64,000 nt of DNA. It comes from Escarpia spicata (Eukaryota; Annelida; Polychaeta; Sabellida; Siboglinidae). A program made the position numbers and the translations under genes. Below, piece after piece: positions 34,480-45,487 of the stretch; within the stretch, counting starts at the first letter, position 1; each line of letters opens with the position of its first letter. Location: NCBI GenBank assembly GCA_963995525.1, contig OZ023213.1, forward strand, positions 51,346,481 through 51,410,480, given 5' to 3'. The notes below the pieces were generated by a model, which ran no database searches, was not told where the DNA came from, and saw nothing but the letters and a program-made list of their open reading frames with translations.

Positions 34480-35150
34480 TTCTGAACCAGGTTATAAATA
34501 CGTTTGTTTAAATACAAGGAGCGTAGTAAACATAATAAATGAACTAAACATTATGGTAGAAGATATTGACGCTCACATAATAGGTATAACCGAATCATGG
34601 GGAACCACTGATATATCAGATGCCGAATTGGGACTAACAGACTATGTAATATTCAGGAAAGATAGAATAGGAAGAAGGGAAGGAGGAGTCATTTTATATA
34701 TTAAAGAATCTATCCAGGCATATGAAATAACATTACAAAGAGAAGCAGATTGCGAAGAATCTGTTTGGTGTAACATAGTTACAAGAAACTGAACGTTACC
34801 GGTGGGGTTAATTTATCGAAGTCCAAACATAAGCATAGAAGAGAATGAGAAAGTATAAAACGCTGTAAGGGAAGTTAGCAAACGGAACTGTAATATTATG
34901 GGAGATTTTAACCATGGTCATATACAATATAAATCTGTACAGAGTAGGGGGAATGGGGACCACAAGATTTTCGTTTTAGTACAAGACAGTTTCCTTTCTC
35001 AACATGTGCTAGAGCCAACCATGAGTGGGAAAGTGTTAGAAATAGTTTTGTCCTCACAGAATGAATTAGTTGATAATATATACTTATATTATTTGAGCAA
35101 CTGGGAAGTTGTGATCACAACCATATACATGTTACCATCAAATTAAAATC
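34480..35150 (+). pseudogene. CR1-B endonuclease (relic)
   Basis: After YKYVCLNTRSVVNIINELN come HIIGITESWG, GRREGGVILYIKE, VGLIYRSPN, NIMGDFNHGHI and a degraded end. ITE.W, GGV.LY, Y..P and GDFNH are in the order of LINE apurinic-type endonucleases. A stop (34789) and another near 34858 break the frame. Confidence 0.8.
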
Positions 35151-35779
35151 AGAAAGAAATAATAAAAAGCAGTTCAGGATAAATTTCCCCAAAGGAAGAT
35201 ATAAGGAAATGAGTAAATATTTAGCAAAGATAGACTGGAACAACACACTAAAAAATAAGACAGCAACAGAATGCTGGGATATTTTAAAGAGTGAAATAAA
35301 GTGCATCGTTGATAAATTTATTCCCTTGAAAAAACAAGGGAAACGGTCGAGAAAAAAATACTTATTGAAAGAAGCCATTACAAAAAATAAGTACAAACAA
35401 ATGATGTGGAAGTTATATAGACATATTGGAATTGACGAAGACAAGATTTATAAAGAAGCACTGAACCAAGTTACGAACAAAAATTAGCTTGTAATATAAA
35501 ACAAGACAGCAAGAATTGTTATGTATATGTTCGGAGCAAACAGAAAGTTCAGGATAAGGTAGGTCCTCTAGAAGATAGTGCCGGAAATAAAATATCAGAG
35601 GGATTCTTAATGGCAGAAGACCTGAATGAGTATTTTAGTTCAGTATTTTCCAGGGAAGATATTAGTTCACTGCCAGTACCAGAGGCTAAGTTAAAGGTGG
35701 CAGAATCAGACTATTTAGGACAGTTAATTATAACCCCGGAAATGGTAGCTAAGCAAATTAGGGCTATGAAGGATAATAA

Positions 35780-36460
35780 ATCACCTTGAGTGGATGGGAT
35801 TCCACCCAAACTACTACTGGAAATTGTAAAACAAATTAGCATACCATTTGCAACAGTTTTCAACTTGTCATTAGAAGAGGGAGTGGTTCCTTTTGAATGG
35901 AAAGAAGCAAACATTACACCGTTATTTAAAAAAAAAGGTTCCAGAAACAAGTCAGATAACTACAGACCATTGACTTTAACGTCAGTGATTTGCAAATTAT
36001 TAGAAAGAATAATTAAAAATCACAAGGAGGATTTTCTTGTTAAACATAACTTATCAAACCCATCTCAACATGGGTTTCTAAAAGAGAGGTCATGTTTAAC
36101 AAATATGTTATGTTTTTTGGAAGATATCAATAAGTGGGTAGACGAGGGATCACCACTAGATATCATCTACTTAGATTTTCACAAAGCTTTCCACAAACAA
36201 CATCAAAGGTTACTGCTTAAACTAAAGGCCCATGGCATAGGAAATTATTTAATTAACTGGATAGAGAAATGGCTAATTGACAGAAGACAACGTAGTTATA
36301 GTAGTTGATGTGGAGGCTTCAAACTGGAAATCAGTTTTAAGTGGGGTACCACAGGGATCAGTACTGGGACCTATATTATTCTTAATATATATCAACGATT
36401 TTAACGACGATATATAAGGTATATAAATTTGCTGATGACAACATTGTTTACAAGGATTAA
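35780..36460 (+). pseudogene. CR1-B reverse transcriptase (relic)
   Basis: Blocks: WKEANITPLFKKKG, NYRPLTLTSVICKLLERII, QHGFLKERSCLTNML, IIYLDFHKAFHKQHQRLLLKL, then after a break [14 protein letters not shown] and KFADDNIVY. The first catalytic aspartate (AFD) reads AFH, while FADD is intact. A TGA at about 35788 precedes the block. Confidence 0.82.
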
Positions 36461-36995
36461 ACGTGATGGGGATAGACAGCATTTACAAGATGATCTTGAC
36501 AGGTTGCTAAAATGGTCTGAAAAATGGCAAATGTTGGTCAATTTTGGGACATGTAAATGCCTCCACACAGGACATGGGAACGAAGATGTACAATATACAA
36601 TGGGATGTTCTGTACAAAATACTACTGCAAAAGAAAAGTATTTAGGGTTAACCATTAGTGCTGATATGAAGGTTTCAGAGCGGTGCGGTATTGCCGCTTC
36701 AAAGGGAAATCAAATCCTTGGATTAATTAGGCGAAACATGACTTATAAGGAAAAAGAGCTAATAATACCACTGTACGAAACAATGGTTAGGCTTCATTTA
36801 GAATATTGTTTTCAAGCGTGGAGGCCATATCGCAAGAAGGACATAGATATGTTAGAAAGAGTAGAGAGGAAAGCAACTAAAATTATATCAAAACTGAGGT
36901 ATCTTAGTTACGAAATACGCCTAAAAGAATGCGGTTTAACAACCATAGAGACCAGGAGATTGAGAGGAGATCAGATAGAAGTGTTTAAAATATAG
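36429..36995 (+). pseudogene. CR1-B C-terminal domain
   Basis: A 188-codon open frame: LLKWSEKWQMLVNFGTCKCL, YLGLTISADMKVSERCGIAA, NQILGLIRRNMTYKEKELI, EYCFQAWRPYRKKDIDMLE, LTTIETRRLRGDQIEVFKI. Two other copies of this exact region (2346-3163 and 48071-48892) begin at its SEKWQ codons. Confidence 0.85.
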
Positions 36996-37829
36996 AATGG
37001 TAAGAAAATATGTATAGAAATATTTGTTCTCAATTAAGAAAGATAGGAGGACCAGATGACATGACGTTACATTAGTAAAGGAGCAGTGTAGATTCGATAT
37101 AAGAAAGTTCTCATTCTCACAAAGGACTGTAAAAGAATGGAACAGATTATCTCCTGATTGTGTTGGTGTTAGTAGCGTGAATTGTTTAAAAATAAAATCG
37201 ACACATACCTTAAAATAGCGGGATACACGTAGATAAAAAGTATTGGTCTCTCGATAAGCCAAAAGTCTCCCATGTCCACTTGCCATCTAGAGTTCATTTT
37301 CTGGATGGCAATCTTGTTAAATCTTGTTTTATATTTTATGAAGTTATGACGCTGAAGTGCTAAAATATGGAACTTTGGCCCGCTAACACGTTGAAACTTT
37401 AAAATGGTACGCTATTACCACGCCAATAATAATAATAACAATTACAGTAATAATGACAAACTTCTATAAACCCTAAATCCACAGGAATTTAAGCTAAGAG
37501 GCGCAAAATACGAGAATCATTGGGCAAATTAGTTAACTGGGACAAACAAGAGTCGTCATTAAAGCAAGAGAGCGCCGAAAGTTAGGGTGGGAATACAATT
37601 TCAGATAAATATGTTTTCAGTTTTTTATGATAGGTATGTATTGTCTCTGGTGATTTTAAAGCAATAGGCAGTTGATTCCAGATTTTGGGTGCAGCTACTG
37701 AAAAAGCACTTTTGCCGATATTAAGCTTGGTTTTCATGGATTAAAATAAGAAACATGAATGGAAATAGCGGTGATTATGCTTTTAACTTGATGTGATTTG
37801 TGTAACTCAATGAAAACAACACGCGCACG

Positions 37830-38478
37830 ACGCCACAAGCATCAGACAATCACATTGCATGACGTCATCGACCTATAGTAGAAACTCATCACATTAAGGT
37901 TGCCACTTTGTCTGATACTGTATGAGAAACATTATTGCGCATACCGAACGACCTATTTCATGACACCGTTGACCTATTTTAATAATTCGTCGTTTAATGA
38001 AAAGGTGGCGCCGATTGACCAGTTTTCAAAGTTCACCTTTTACTCAACATTAGGCGCTACAGCATAATGCGTGATATTTTGATCACGTGATAGTTAGTTA
38101 AACATCTTGCAGCCGTCGGAAACAGGCATCAATACGTATACGTAATTGTGTATTTCATGACGTCAGCGACCTATTTGTTTAATTCAAAACATTACTGTAA
38201 CGAATACAATCAGTACTGTCGGGAATAGATACCAATGCGCATGCGCGATGACCTATTATGTGGCTTCAGTGACCTACTTCATGACGTCATCGACATAGTT
38301 ATATAGTTTATCAGTTAATCAAAAGATGGCGCTGATTGACCTAGTTTTGGGTGCTACTTGACATCTGACATTTCGACCCTTGTTCTTCCTCCGGAATTGA
38401 CGTCATTCCTTTTTCTTCATGGCTCCGTGGCTCCGGCGTCCATCGTAAACTACATATATTGCTACTCCTAACGACAAC
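37830..38478 (-). repeat. Right arm of the 12.4-kb inverted structure
   Basis: The reverse complement of 26045-26640, with the same order of sub-repeats and palindromes. Outer end near CATCGTAAACTAC at about 38445. Confidence 0.85.
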
Positions 38479-39395
38479 ATAAGCAGACCAAATAGGCATA
38501 CTGCGCCGCTTTAGGCAGACCATTGTTTTAGGCAGACCATTGTTTTAGGCAGACGAAATCCCGTCTCTCTAATGTTCTGACCCTAGTTGGCGTGAATAAT
38601 ACGTCGATAGAAGTATTTACACCAAAAATAAATGAGTTGTGATTTTGAGACCATTATTTTCGATTGTTGCATATCCTATCTGTCATAACTGAGCCGTTTG
38701 TTTATGGTGCTTTTAGGAGTATATGTATATATATATACATATATATAACAATAATTTGATGTGTCTACGAGTACTTTGGCTTGCACTTTCTCTTTATGTT
38801 TACTGAATGATTGTCACGGATTAGCGAGGTCTCCGTACACTAGGTGGCTCAGTCTAGTAGGGTTCTTATGTATCAAGGTCAACGCATATGAGAAAGAACG
38901 ATTATCGTGAACAAGCAACATAGAACGAGGAAAATTTAGTAACTTTATTACAAGATATCTTCCTTTTGGTAAGTACCTCGATTAGCAAAAATGAAAAGAA
39001 TAAAGAAATCCCGTAACCAAATCTTAACAGAACATAATGAACAATAACACTGAATCATTGAATCTATTTAACTAAGAAAGTAAATATACAATTAATCTTT
39101 CATTTATCAAATTCCTCTTCCTTTCTAAGGTGGATTATTCCACTACACGACCAAACACTAGGCGCCAAGTGTTATCTAAGCATAACTCCCATAAGATAAG
39201 TACACAGCATATAGCCAGCCCTCGCGGACTCTCATTACAGTAATAGGTTACAAAAATATATATATGACTACTTCAAGGGTAATAATACCTCACTTCAAAA
39301 CCACATTTAACTACCATTCATAATACAACAAATAATAGATACGTTCAATTAGAAAATATACATTTACACCGGGCTAGTCCCATCTCGAATCTATA
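38479..39395. other. Spacer with a 3x TTTAGGCAGACCATTG motif
   Basis: The motif repeats at about 38512, 38527 and 38543. A TATATA palindrome lies near 38722-38748. The rest shows no coding or transposon features. Confidence 0.5.
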
Positions 39396-39402
39396 CGAAC
39401 GT

Positions 39403-39735
39403 TTGTTGAAGTCAACACGCCGAGCTCAGAATACAATCAGAACGGTGTATCTCGGCCACACGAGTGATGATGCCGGGCAATTGACGATTGCCGTCGTATG
39501 CCGCGAATTCTCGAGTCGCGTCCGTTCTATGATCGACTTGTCTTGCTTGGTAGCAAATATTGCGAATTTAGTTGAATACGTTGGCGTGAATGACGACGCC
39601 GGGCGGTAGACGCTTACCGCCGGCCGCTACGAATTCTCGAGTCGCATTCGGTGATTCGATCGAGAGGTCTTGCCCTGTCGCAAACGATCGAGAAGTCGGA
39701 TGAATGAGTTCGCGCGAATGACGACGCCTGGCAGT
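39403..39735. repeat. Degenerate two-unit repeat flanking LINE F
   Basis: GAATTCTCGAGTCGC and GACGACGCC(G)GG recur at ~130-150-bp spacing (about 39508/39631 and 39593/39721). GCTACGAGTCGCATTCGGT resumes at 40848 on the other side of LINE F, so the LINE interrupted the block. Confidence 0.6.
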
Positions 39736-40835
39736 ATACCGAGTGAACTTGAGTTCGGAGTACCTCAGGGTTCCGTGTTGGGACCTGTTTTGTTTACATT
39801 GTACTCCCAGCCCCTGTCAGATGTGATTTCTGCTCATGAGTGCAATTTTCACGAGTATGCTGATGATACGGAGCTGACAAAAAGTGCTCCTCCTAATGAG
39901 TTTTGTACAGTCGAGTCAAGCATCCGTGATTGTATTGATGACGTCTTATCTTGGATGAACAGCAATATGCTGATGTTGACCACTGAAAAAACAGAAGTAA
40001 TGACTGTTGGTGCTTCATCTCGTCTCAGATAGGTAGACAGTGATTCTGCAGACATCGGTGGTAGTAATATCCCCTTCAAAACTTCAACAAAATACCTTGG
40101 AGTTAGAATTGATCAGACACTCTCCATGCAGGAACAAATCAGCAGTGTTTGTCGTGCCTCTTTTCTTGAATTAAGACGTATTTCGTCCATCCGGCCGTAT
40201 CTTTCTAAAAGCGCTTCTGCTAGACTTGTCACTGCTTTAATAACGTCCCGTCTTGATTATTGTAATTCGGTTTTTATTGGTCTGCCTGCTGAACAGATAA
40301 GTCGATTACAGAGGGTTCAGAGCAGTGCAGTACGGCTCGTTCTAAAAAAACGTAAGCGAGACCATGTGACGCCAATGTTGCAGGAAGTCCATTGGCTGCC
40401 TGTAAATTTTCGATGCCAGTACAAGATGGCAACTTTTGCGTACCGCCATTTTGACGGGTCACTCCCACCTTACCTTTCGGCCCTGCTCTCCACATACAAA
40501 ACGTCACGCACTCTCCGGTCCTCCAGCGAGAAGCTGTTAAGTATACCTAAACGTAACCTTAAGTCTGTTGGTGAGCGCTCTTTTAGCTTCATCGCACACA
40601 CTCTCTGGAATTAACTGCCAGTCAGTCTGCGAAATACCCCTACTCTATCTGAATTTAAACCCCTGTTAAAGACATATCTGTTCCGACAAGCGTTCTCCCT
40701 AGTCTAAGTGGTCCACGTATGTATCTGTAGAGTCTATGTTATGTATATACGTGAGTATGAATGATATGTTCTAGCGCAGTTTTTTGCTTAAAAGATTTGC
40801 GCTGTATAAGAACTATCCATTATTATTATTATACG
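39736..40835 (+). mobile_element. 5'-truncated L2-like LINE 'F'
   Basis: The + strand encodes [29 protein letters not shown] (YADD intact), MNSNMLMLTTEKTEVMTVG, a stop at 40030, then YLGVRIDQTLSMQEQIS, LITSRLDYCNSVFIGLP, ISRLQRVQSSAVRL, HWLPVNFRCQYKMATF and LLKTYLFRQAF. The 3' end is TTGCGCTGTATAAGAACT followed by ATT repeats. TATAC at the left edge and the matching TATACGCTTACTGCC at the right indicate a short target duplication. It is one of the better-preserved LINE tails here. Confidence 0.88.
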
Positions 40836-40839
40836 CTTA

Positions 40840-41477
40840 CTGCCGGCCGCTACGAGTCGCATTCGGTCAAGCTGTCGGACGAGGACGAGGATGGCCCGTG
40901 CTGGCTGAGCGCGTCGCGATTATCGATCATCAACGCAAATACGTTGGGGCCGACCGGAAAGTTGCTTCAATAAACCGCTGACGTGGCGGCATGGCTTCTT
41001 CGAAGCTCGAGCAGTCACTTTGGACGCTGAATATTACACACGCACAAGCTTGGGAACGTAATTTATGATTTGCCATTCTCTTGGCAGCAGGGTAACCTAT
41101 GTCGTTCAACCCTGGATCTGTCCCAGATGGCGAAATACGTATGACAGACGTTTATATAAGCGGACCTATTTACACATCTTATGACAGGTTTCCATCATTT
41201 ATATTGGCTAATGCAATATACAAGTCACGCTACGCATTATGGAACACCCTCTAAGATACAGTGAAACCACCTGCTTGCCTAGAAACGCAAGCAACAGAAT
41301 ACCACGCCCCACTGAGTGCATCTGCAACCGAGTTGCTGTAATTATGTAACTAAGGCGGTTGATCAACAATCTGCTTATCTATTGGTTTGACCTTCTTCAT
41401 TTACCAAATTAAACCTAAGGAAAATAGATTTAAACACCCACAAATAGCAGAAATGCTACAATAATAATCAAACTGAG

Positions 41478-41528
<51 letters not shown>

Positions 41529-41721
41529 AACTGTTTCAACGCCGTTAAGAAGATACTGTTTGTAAAAAAGTTCCCCTTGAGTTAACTCATCTTTTTCTTT
41601 CTTTCAGCAGTGTTTCAGGAACGTAGTTGAGCCTCGCCAACAAAATTACTTGCAAGTGATAAACGACACAGACTTGAAATGATTAATATCGAAAATATGC
41701 AGTCGTATTTCAAATTTGTAG
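40840..41721. other. Intronic sequence with (TA)n at 41481-41526
   Basis: Apart from the ~46-bp (TA)n run, I see nothing until the acceptor of channel exon 6. Confidence 0.5.
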
Positions 41722-41881
41722 GAGTCCAACCTGCCTCCTCCATACGGTGAGTGTGTGAAAGACCAAAAGTAGCACTACTTCAATCATTACACGCAGGCGA
41801 CCTGCTACAGAGAATGCATCACTGACTTCGTTGTCGAGATGTGTGGCTGTAGAGATTACTATATGCCGTCTTTCGACACAG
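41722..41881 (+). CDS. DEG/ENaC channel exon 6 with in-frame TAG
   Basis: The acceptor AAATTTGTAG ends at 41721 (phase 0, matching exon 5); the donor GACACAG|GTTAGC follows 41881 (phase 1). It encodes ESNLPPPYGECVKDQK, then TAG at 41770-41772, then HYFNHYTQATCYREC and ITDFVVEMCGCRDYYMPSFD. LPPPYG.C, Y....C.REC and CGC...YMP are hallmark DEG/ENaC motifs, so exon identity is certain and the stop falls inside the conserved domain. One base change (TCG or TTG to TAG) would explain it. Without read-through the product loses the rest of the ectodomain and TM2. Confidence 0.9.
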
Positions 41882-42036
41882 GTTAGCATCTTTCATTTTC
41901 CATCCCTGTGCTAAGCATATACCGCCAATATCATCATATTACTATAGTCTCCCTGATGCTGTATTACTAAATGTAGTTTTGAAATAATAAAATAATGTCA
42001 TATCCAAAGCGTATTTTACCTGGTAAAGGCTTTCGT

Positions 42037-42420
42037 CTAACGTATCACGTCGACTTCATCAGTACCGTTGAAGCAGACTGACGTCATTGTATACAAGGGC
42101 CATTTCGTAATTGCCGTCGCCTCTGTTGATGGGTCCTTGGCTTCCTTGAGGTGCCGGATTCTTCGGTTGAGTTCATTTTCTACAATTTTCGCTCCATCCC
42201 AGTCATTGATGTGGTTTTCAGTTGTCGTATGGTCTGTAAGGGCGGCTATACTGATGTTAGTCATCAAACTTTTTTCCCGCTCCTCGAGTGTTTCACTTTT
42301 TCTTCCGTTCTCCCCAGTGTACTCAGAGTATTCTTTGAACATGAACCACATATAAGTACTGCCAAAAGTCGTGTCTCTTGCGCGCTTGCGTGCAATGGAG
42401 CCCCCTGACGGATAGATCAT
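42037..42420 (-). mobile_element. Penelope-like element relic, copy 3
   Basis: The minus frame contains TNISIAALTDHTTTENHIND, then DWDGAKIVENELNRRIRHLK, then EAKDPSTEATAITKWPL. It is the same C-terminal tail as at 18.0-18.3 and 27.2-27.5 kb, but from a diverged family member. A 55-bp motif (GCAATGGAGCCCCCTGACGG) is repeated at about 42392 and 42490. Confidence 0.6.
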
Positions 42421-42977
42421 GAACTACAAACATCATCCCTGATGGATGTCAGTGAACCAAATATCGATACTGCCAAAATCGATACTGCATGCAATGGAGC
42501 CCCCTGACGGATAGATCACGAACTACAAACATCATCCCTAGTGGACAATGGTGTCTTTTCTTATATGTTATAGGTTGTGGGCCATTTGTTTAGGTGTAGG
42601 CCTTTCCTAGCCTATACATTTACAACTTTAACATAGGTCCAATCTCACTTGAGCGCCCGCTTGAAAACTGGTTCCAAACTGTTTTGAAGTGATACTCCCT
42701 GTCCAAGACTCATCTGTATTTCATCTGTGCCTACAGACCAACAATACTGTTTCAGCATTTTATCATGCTGGTGTTCTTAACCTATACGTGTGTACGTGTG
42801 TACGTATATATATAATTGTGTTCAACATCATTATTAAATAAATAAATAAACACGTGCTATCCACAATGTTGACTCGGTAACCTTGACACCAAAGTTGTAA
42901 AACCTCTTTTTCGAATCAGTTCCGTAACAAAGTGAAGCGTTATGATACAACAGTACAGGAACATAACCTTCCAGATA

Positions 42978-43062
42978 AGATGTACCAGTATTTATATAAT
43001 TTACCGTATTAAGGGTCAAGTGTACCAGTATTTATATAGTTTACCGTATTAAGGGTCAAGTG
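42978..43062. repeat. 42-bp tandem duplication
   Basis: GTGTACCAGTATTTATATA and TTTACCGTATTAAGGGTCAA occur twice, back to back. Confidence 0.85.
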
Positions 43063-43450
43063 TACAAATTACAGCCTGAGCCGACCACTGAACCATTCTA
43101 CCAACGACCATCGACCAGTCCAACGACCAGCTCAACGACCAAACCAATTTCGTCTCTGTCATCAGCGCCGTCAATCAATTCAACCACTAACTCGACGTTG
43201 TCACCTCCGACGAACCGTCGAAAGTTTTTGCCTCGTTATGCCTGCTGGGTGTACACCTTACACTTTGAACATGGGTTCGATATCATCTACCGACAATGTC
43301 CGAGCTACTGCTACCAACAATGTCCGATATTATGTTGCGGGAAGCAACAAGCGACAACACCTGGCGACTGACCTATGTGACTATCGACCCACCAAGCGAA
43401 TGTCTCCATTGCTGAACACACCCATGCAGTGCAAGGAGAAACGACGATAG
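43060..43450 (+). other. Thr/Ser-rich open stretch, possibly a decayed copy of a neighbouring exon
   Basis: The frame gives STSPTTSSTTKPISSLSSAP and TTNSTLSPPTNRRK, then a shifted frame SNKRQHLATDLCDYRPTKRM. Composition resembles the second exon of the gene at 43694-44941 (TSTPTSVPNDVTTTHAVNVTT). A duplicated, broken exon is possible; homology is not demonstrated. Confidence 0.25.
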
Positions 43451-43624
43451 TCTTTACATAGTAGAGTTGAACTTACTTCAGATGGTTGCCTGTTTGCAAA
43501 CTGGTTTGAACTGGTATTCGCTGTGCAAGTCTGATCTACTCTACAGCCCGTAAATGTGTATTTTCTACTCTGAGGTTCGTGCTCGTTCGGCACGCCCACG
43601 TGACCTTTCGGCACATTCACTAAC

Positions 43625-43632
43625 TATATAAG
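43625..43632 (+). promoter_or_regulatory. TATA box (TATATAAG)
   Basis: TATATAAG lies 62 bp before the ATG at 43694, leaving about 30 bp to a likely start site near 43655-43660. The position and the downstream intact ORF support a real promoter. Confidence 0.6.
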
Positions 43633-43693
43633 CGCAGCGTTTTGTCAATCGGACCGTCATTCTTATCACGACGACAGCACGGCTAACATCATC

Positions 43694-44203
43694 ATGTTGA
43701 AGACACCCTACCCCCTTTGCGATGCAGCAGATTCGAGCGATGAGGACGAGCCAACGAGCAGACCCGTCATGCCGGTGACCAACCGCCCTGCCTGGCCATC
43801 GGAACCAGACGTAGTGGACGTCCCAACTCTAGAATCAACGGTAAGCGTCGACCCTGCTATCAAGGTCAAAGGTCTCCTTATCGACAAAGTACGCCAGCAT
43901 ACTCCGTTCTACATCAGGTGTAGATACTGCAAGAAGGGTATGATTGTCGATGATAGGGGTCATTTGCAATGCGAACGACACGGTTACGTTGCCTCTGACA
44001 TGTATATCATGGTTCGAACGGTTGCAACTGACGACGAGGCCCTATCGATTCCGAGACAAATACCATCATCGCGGAGACCCTTCACCTGCCCGGACTGTGG
44101 GGGATCGTTCACACGGAAATATAATTCCAAGCAACACGTCACCAGCGGATGTTGTGCACGTCGGAAGAGGACGGCCGATGAAGCCAACTTGTATACGCCA
44201 GCG
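43694..44203 (+). CDS. Putative zinc-binding protein, exon 1
   Basis: ATG at 43694 (context ATCATCATGT) opens 170 codons up to the donor GCCAGCG|GTGAGT (phase 0). The N-terminus is acidic (CDAADSSDEDEP). Mid-region: CRYCKKGMIVDDRGHLQCERH, a C-x2-C...C-x2-H pair. Near the end: FTCPDCGGSFTRKYNSKQHV, a C2H2-like finger, then basic CARRKR. This reads as a nucleic-acid-binding protein. It sits inside the channel intron on the same strand but has its own TATA box. I do not recognise the family; it could be a host gene or the cargo of an unidentified element. Confidence 0.6.
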
Positions 44204-44677
44204 GTGAGTCATACTTTATATTGTTTTACTATATATTTTCACCTAAAACCTCGTCCCGTGTCTATACTTTCCCTAAAAGGGTGTCCCCATAGCTTCCGCT
44301 ATAAGGTGTCCACTGTGTCTTTACTTCCGCTAAAACGCCACCCCGTTTTATTATTTCCTATATGGTTGGACTCGTCTATTACATGTTAACATCCGGGTAC
44401 ATAATATTATGTCACGTCTTTGCTTCCAAGATTATGGCTCCCCTACGTTGTCCTTCATATCAACATCTGGCAACGTCTTAACTCCATGGGTTGTGTCCAC
44501 GGATAATTTTTGTCGACAATTTATCTTTATGATCATACAACTTGTCACCTTACTTCCTATCACGTGACTTATTTTCATTGTTTCCCACCGGTCCTTGTAT
44601 CACCTTACTCTAACAACGGTGTACTATTCCCATGCATTCTTTAATATTTTTTTAATATTATTGAAATATTCTTGCAG

Positions 44678-44941
44678 AACTACATTGAAGGCCCGCTACC
44701 AGTAAAGCGGCAACGAATGGTCTCTGTGTCGACAGAGACGATTAACGACAACTGGACAACATCGACACCAACTTCCGTTCCTAACGACGTCACAACTACC
44801 CACGCTGTCAATGTCACAACTTCTACCCAGCCTGCCAACGTCGCAACTTCCGCTCCTGACTTTCCTGGACCGAACTTTACCATTGATTTCCCTGCGACTG
44901 AAGAAGACGCTTGCACGCCACATAGCATGTACCATCTTTGA
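44678..44941 (+). CDS. Putative zinc-binding protein, exon 2
   Basis: The acceptor TATTCTTGCAG ends at 44677 and joins exon 1 in phase 0 (...NLYTPA|NYIEGPLP). It encodes 87 residues: a basic patch PVKRQRM, a Thr/Val/Asn-rich middle (TSTPTSVPNDVTTTHAVNVT) and an acidic tail ending HSMYHL at the TGA 44939-44941. The joined protein is about 257 residues. The intron (44204-44677) is short compared with the channel introns. Confidence 0.6.
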   Translation, partial: NYIEGPLPVKRQRMVSVSTETINDNWTTSTPTSVPNDVTTTHAVNVTTSTQPANVATSAPDFPGPNFTIDFPATEEDACTPHSMYHL

Positions 44942-45005
44942 ACTCTCAAGATGACAATGCCGTGGTTGCAAGATAGACCATCGTAGTAAATTTCATCACG
45001 AATGT

Positions 45006-45245
45006 ATGTTATCTGATGACATTGAGATTTGCATGCACTTTGACGAGGCTGTCGAGACCATTAATTCAACTGCAGTTGTGAAAGACTGTTTGAGTGTTTT
45101 GTTAGCTGCAGGTGTGAATCTATCCGATGTGACAGTCGAACAGTTGTGTAATATGAATACTTGGTTGCAAGAATCCGTTTCGAAACAGTGGCGAAACACT
45201 ATGAAACAAATGGTTCTGGCAGTAATGGAGGATGAGGTTGATTAA
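45006..45245 (+). CDS. Small ORF downstream of the zinc-binding gene (79 aa), function unknown
   Basis: ATG at 45006 to TAA at 45245. The sequence looks protein-like: IEICMHFDEAVETINSTAVV, DCLSVLLAAGVNLSDVTVEQ, NTWLQESVSKQWRNTMKQMV; helical, acidic at the C-terminus. It starts 64 bp after the stop of exon 2 with no promoter of its own, so it may be a second cistron, an alternative last exon of the same gene, or a separated C-terminus after a stop. No domain recognised. Confidence 0.4.
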   Translation: MLSDDIEICMHFDEAVETINSTAVVKDCLSVLLAAGVNLSDVTVEQLCNMNTWLQESVSKQWRNTMKQMVLAVMEDEVD

Positions 45246-45463
45246 AGTCTGGTTGACTGTCTAGAACAATACCGCAACCAATTATCCGAACCGACTTTGT
45301 TGGACCCACAAGGGCTCCTCGTCGTATGGCAAGCAAGACTGAAGTAGTGAGGTGCGGTATTGTCTTGTACACGATTAAACTTTGCAAGACTCTGTATCAA
45401 TGTCTAGTCTCTAGTTCTTGTAGTTATGGAGCGTGACATGTAAATACGTTTGTGTTGTTCACG

Positions 45464-45469
45464 AATAAA
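45464..45469 (+). terminator. Poly(A) signal AATAAA
   Basis: AATAAA in ACGAATAAACTGTGCAAATC. A related ACGATTAAACTTTGCAAGAC occurs 90 bp upstream (ATTAAA at 45374-45379), as if the end region were duplicated. Either could end the transcript of the zinc-binding gene. Confidence 0.5.
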
Positions 45470-45487
45470 CTGTGCAAATCTCATCTT

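Larger units (their letters stand above)
32765..37330 (+). mobile_element. CR1-type LINE 'B', near full length
   Basis: About 4.6 kb on the + strand, inserted in the reverse-oriented degenerate array, which continues on both sides. Order: 5' region, PHD-like motif (33207), SGNH esterase ORF1 (33380-34426), endonuclease (34480-35150), linker (35200-35780), RT (35780-36460) and C-terminal domain to 37230. The 3' end carries AATCTTGTTA twice. The PHD-plus-esterase ORF1 is characteristic of CR1-like elements. Multiple stops and frameshifts show it is inactive. Confidence 0.88.
26045..38478. mobile_element. ~12.4-kb foldback-like inverted structure
   Basis: The left end (26045-26640) and right end (37830-38478) are reverse complements over ~600 bp, sharing GTTTACGATGGACG, AGCGCCATCATTTGATTAAC, CAATGCGCATGCGCATTGGTAT and GCCTGTTTCCGACGGC. 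Inside them, degenerate arrays point towards the centre from both sides (26640-31230 forward; 32150-32760 and 37330-37420 reverse). A CR1 (32765-37330) and a Penelope-like copy are inserted. No transposase is seen, so mobility by terminal inverted repeats is inferred from form only. Confidence 0.7.

Noticed and set aside
41747..41798. A possible mini-intron (CCATACG|GTGAGT to ACACGCAG) that would remove the TAG in channel exon 6
   Set aside because: Splicing it out puts ATCYREC out of frame and deletes residues that are conserved in the family, so the TAG stays in the exon.
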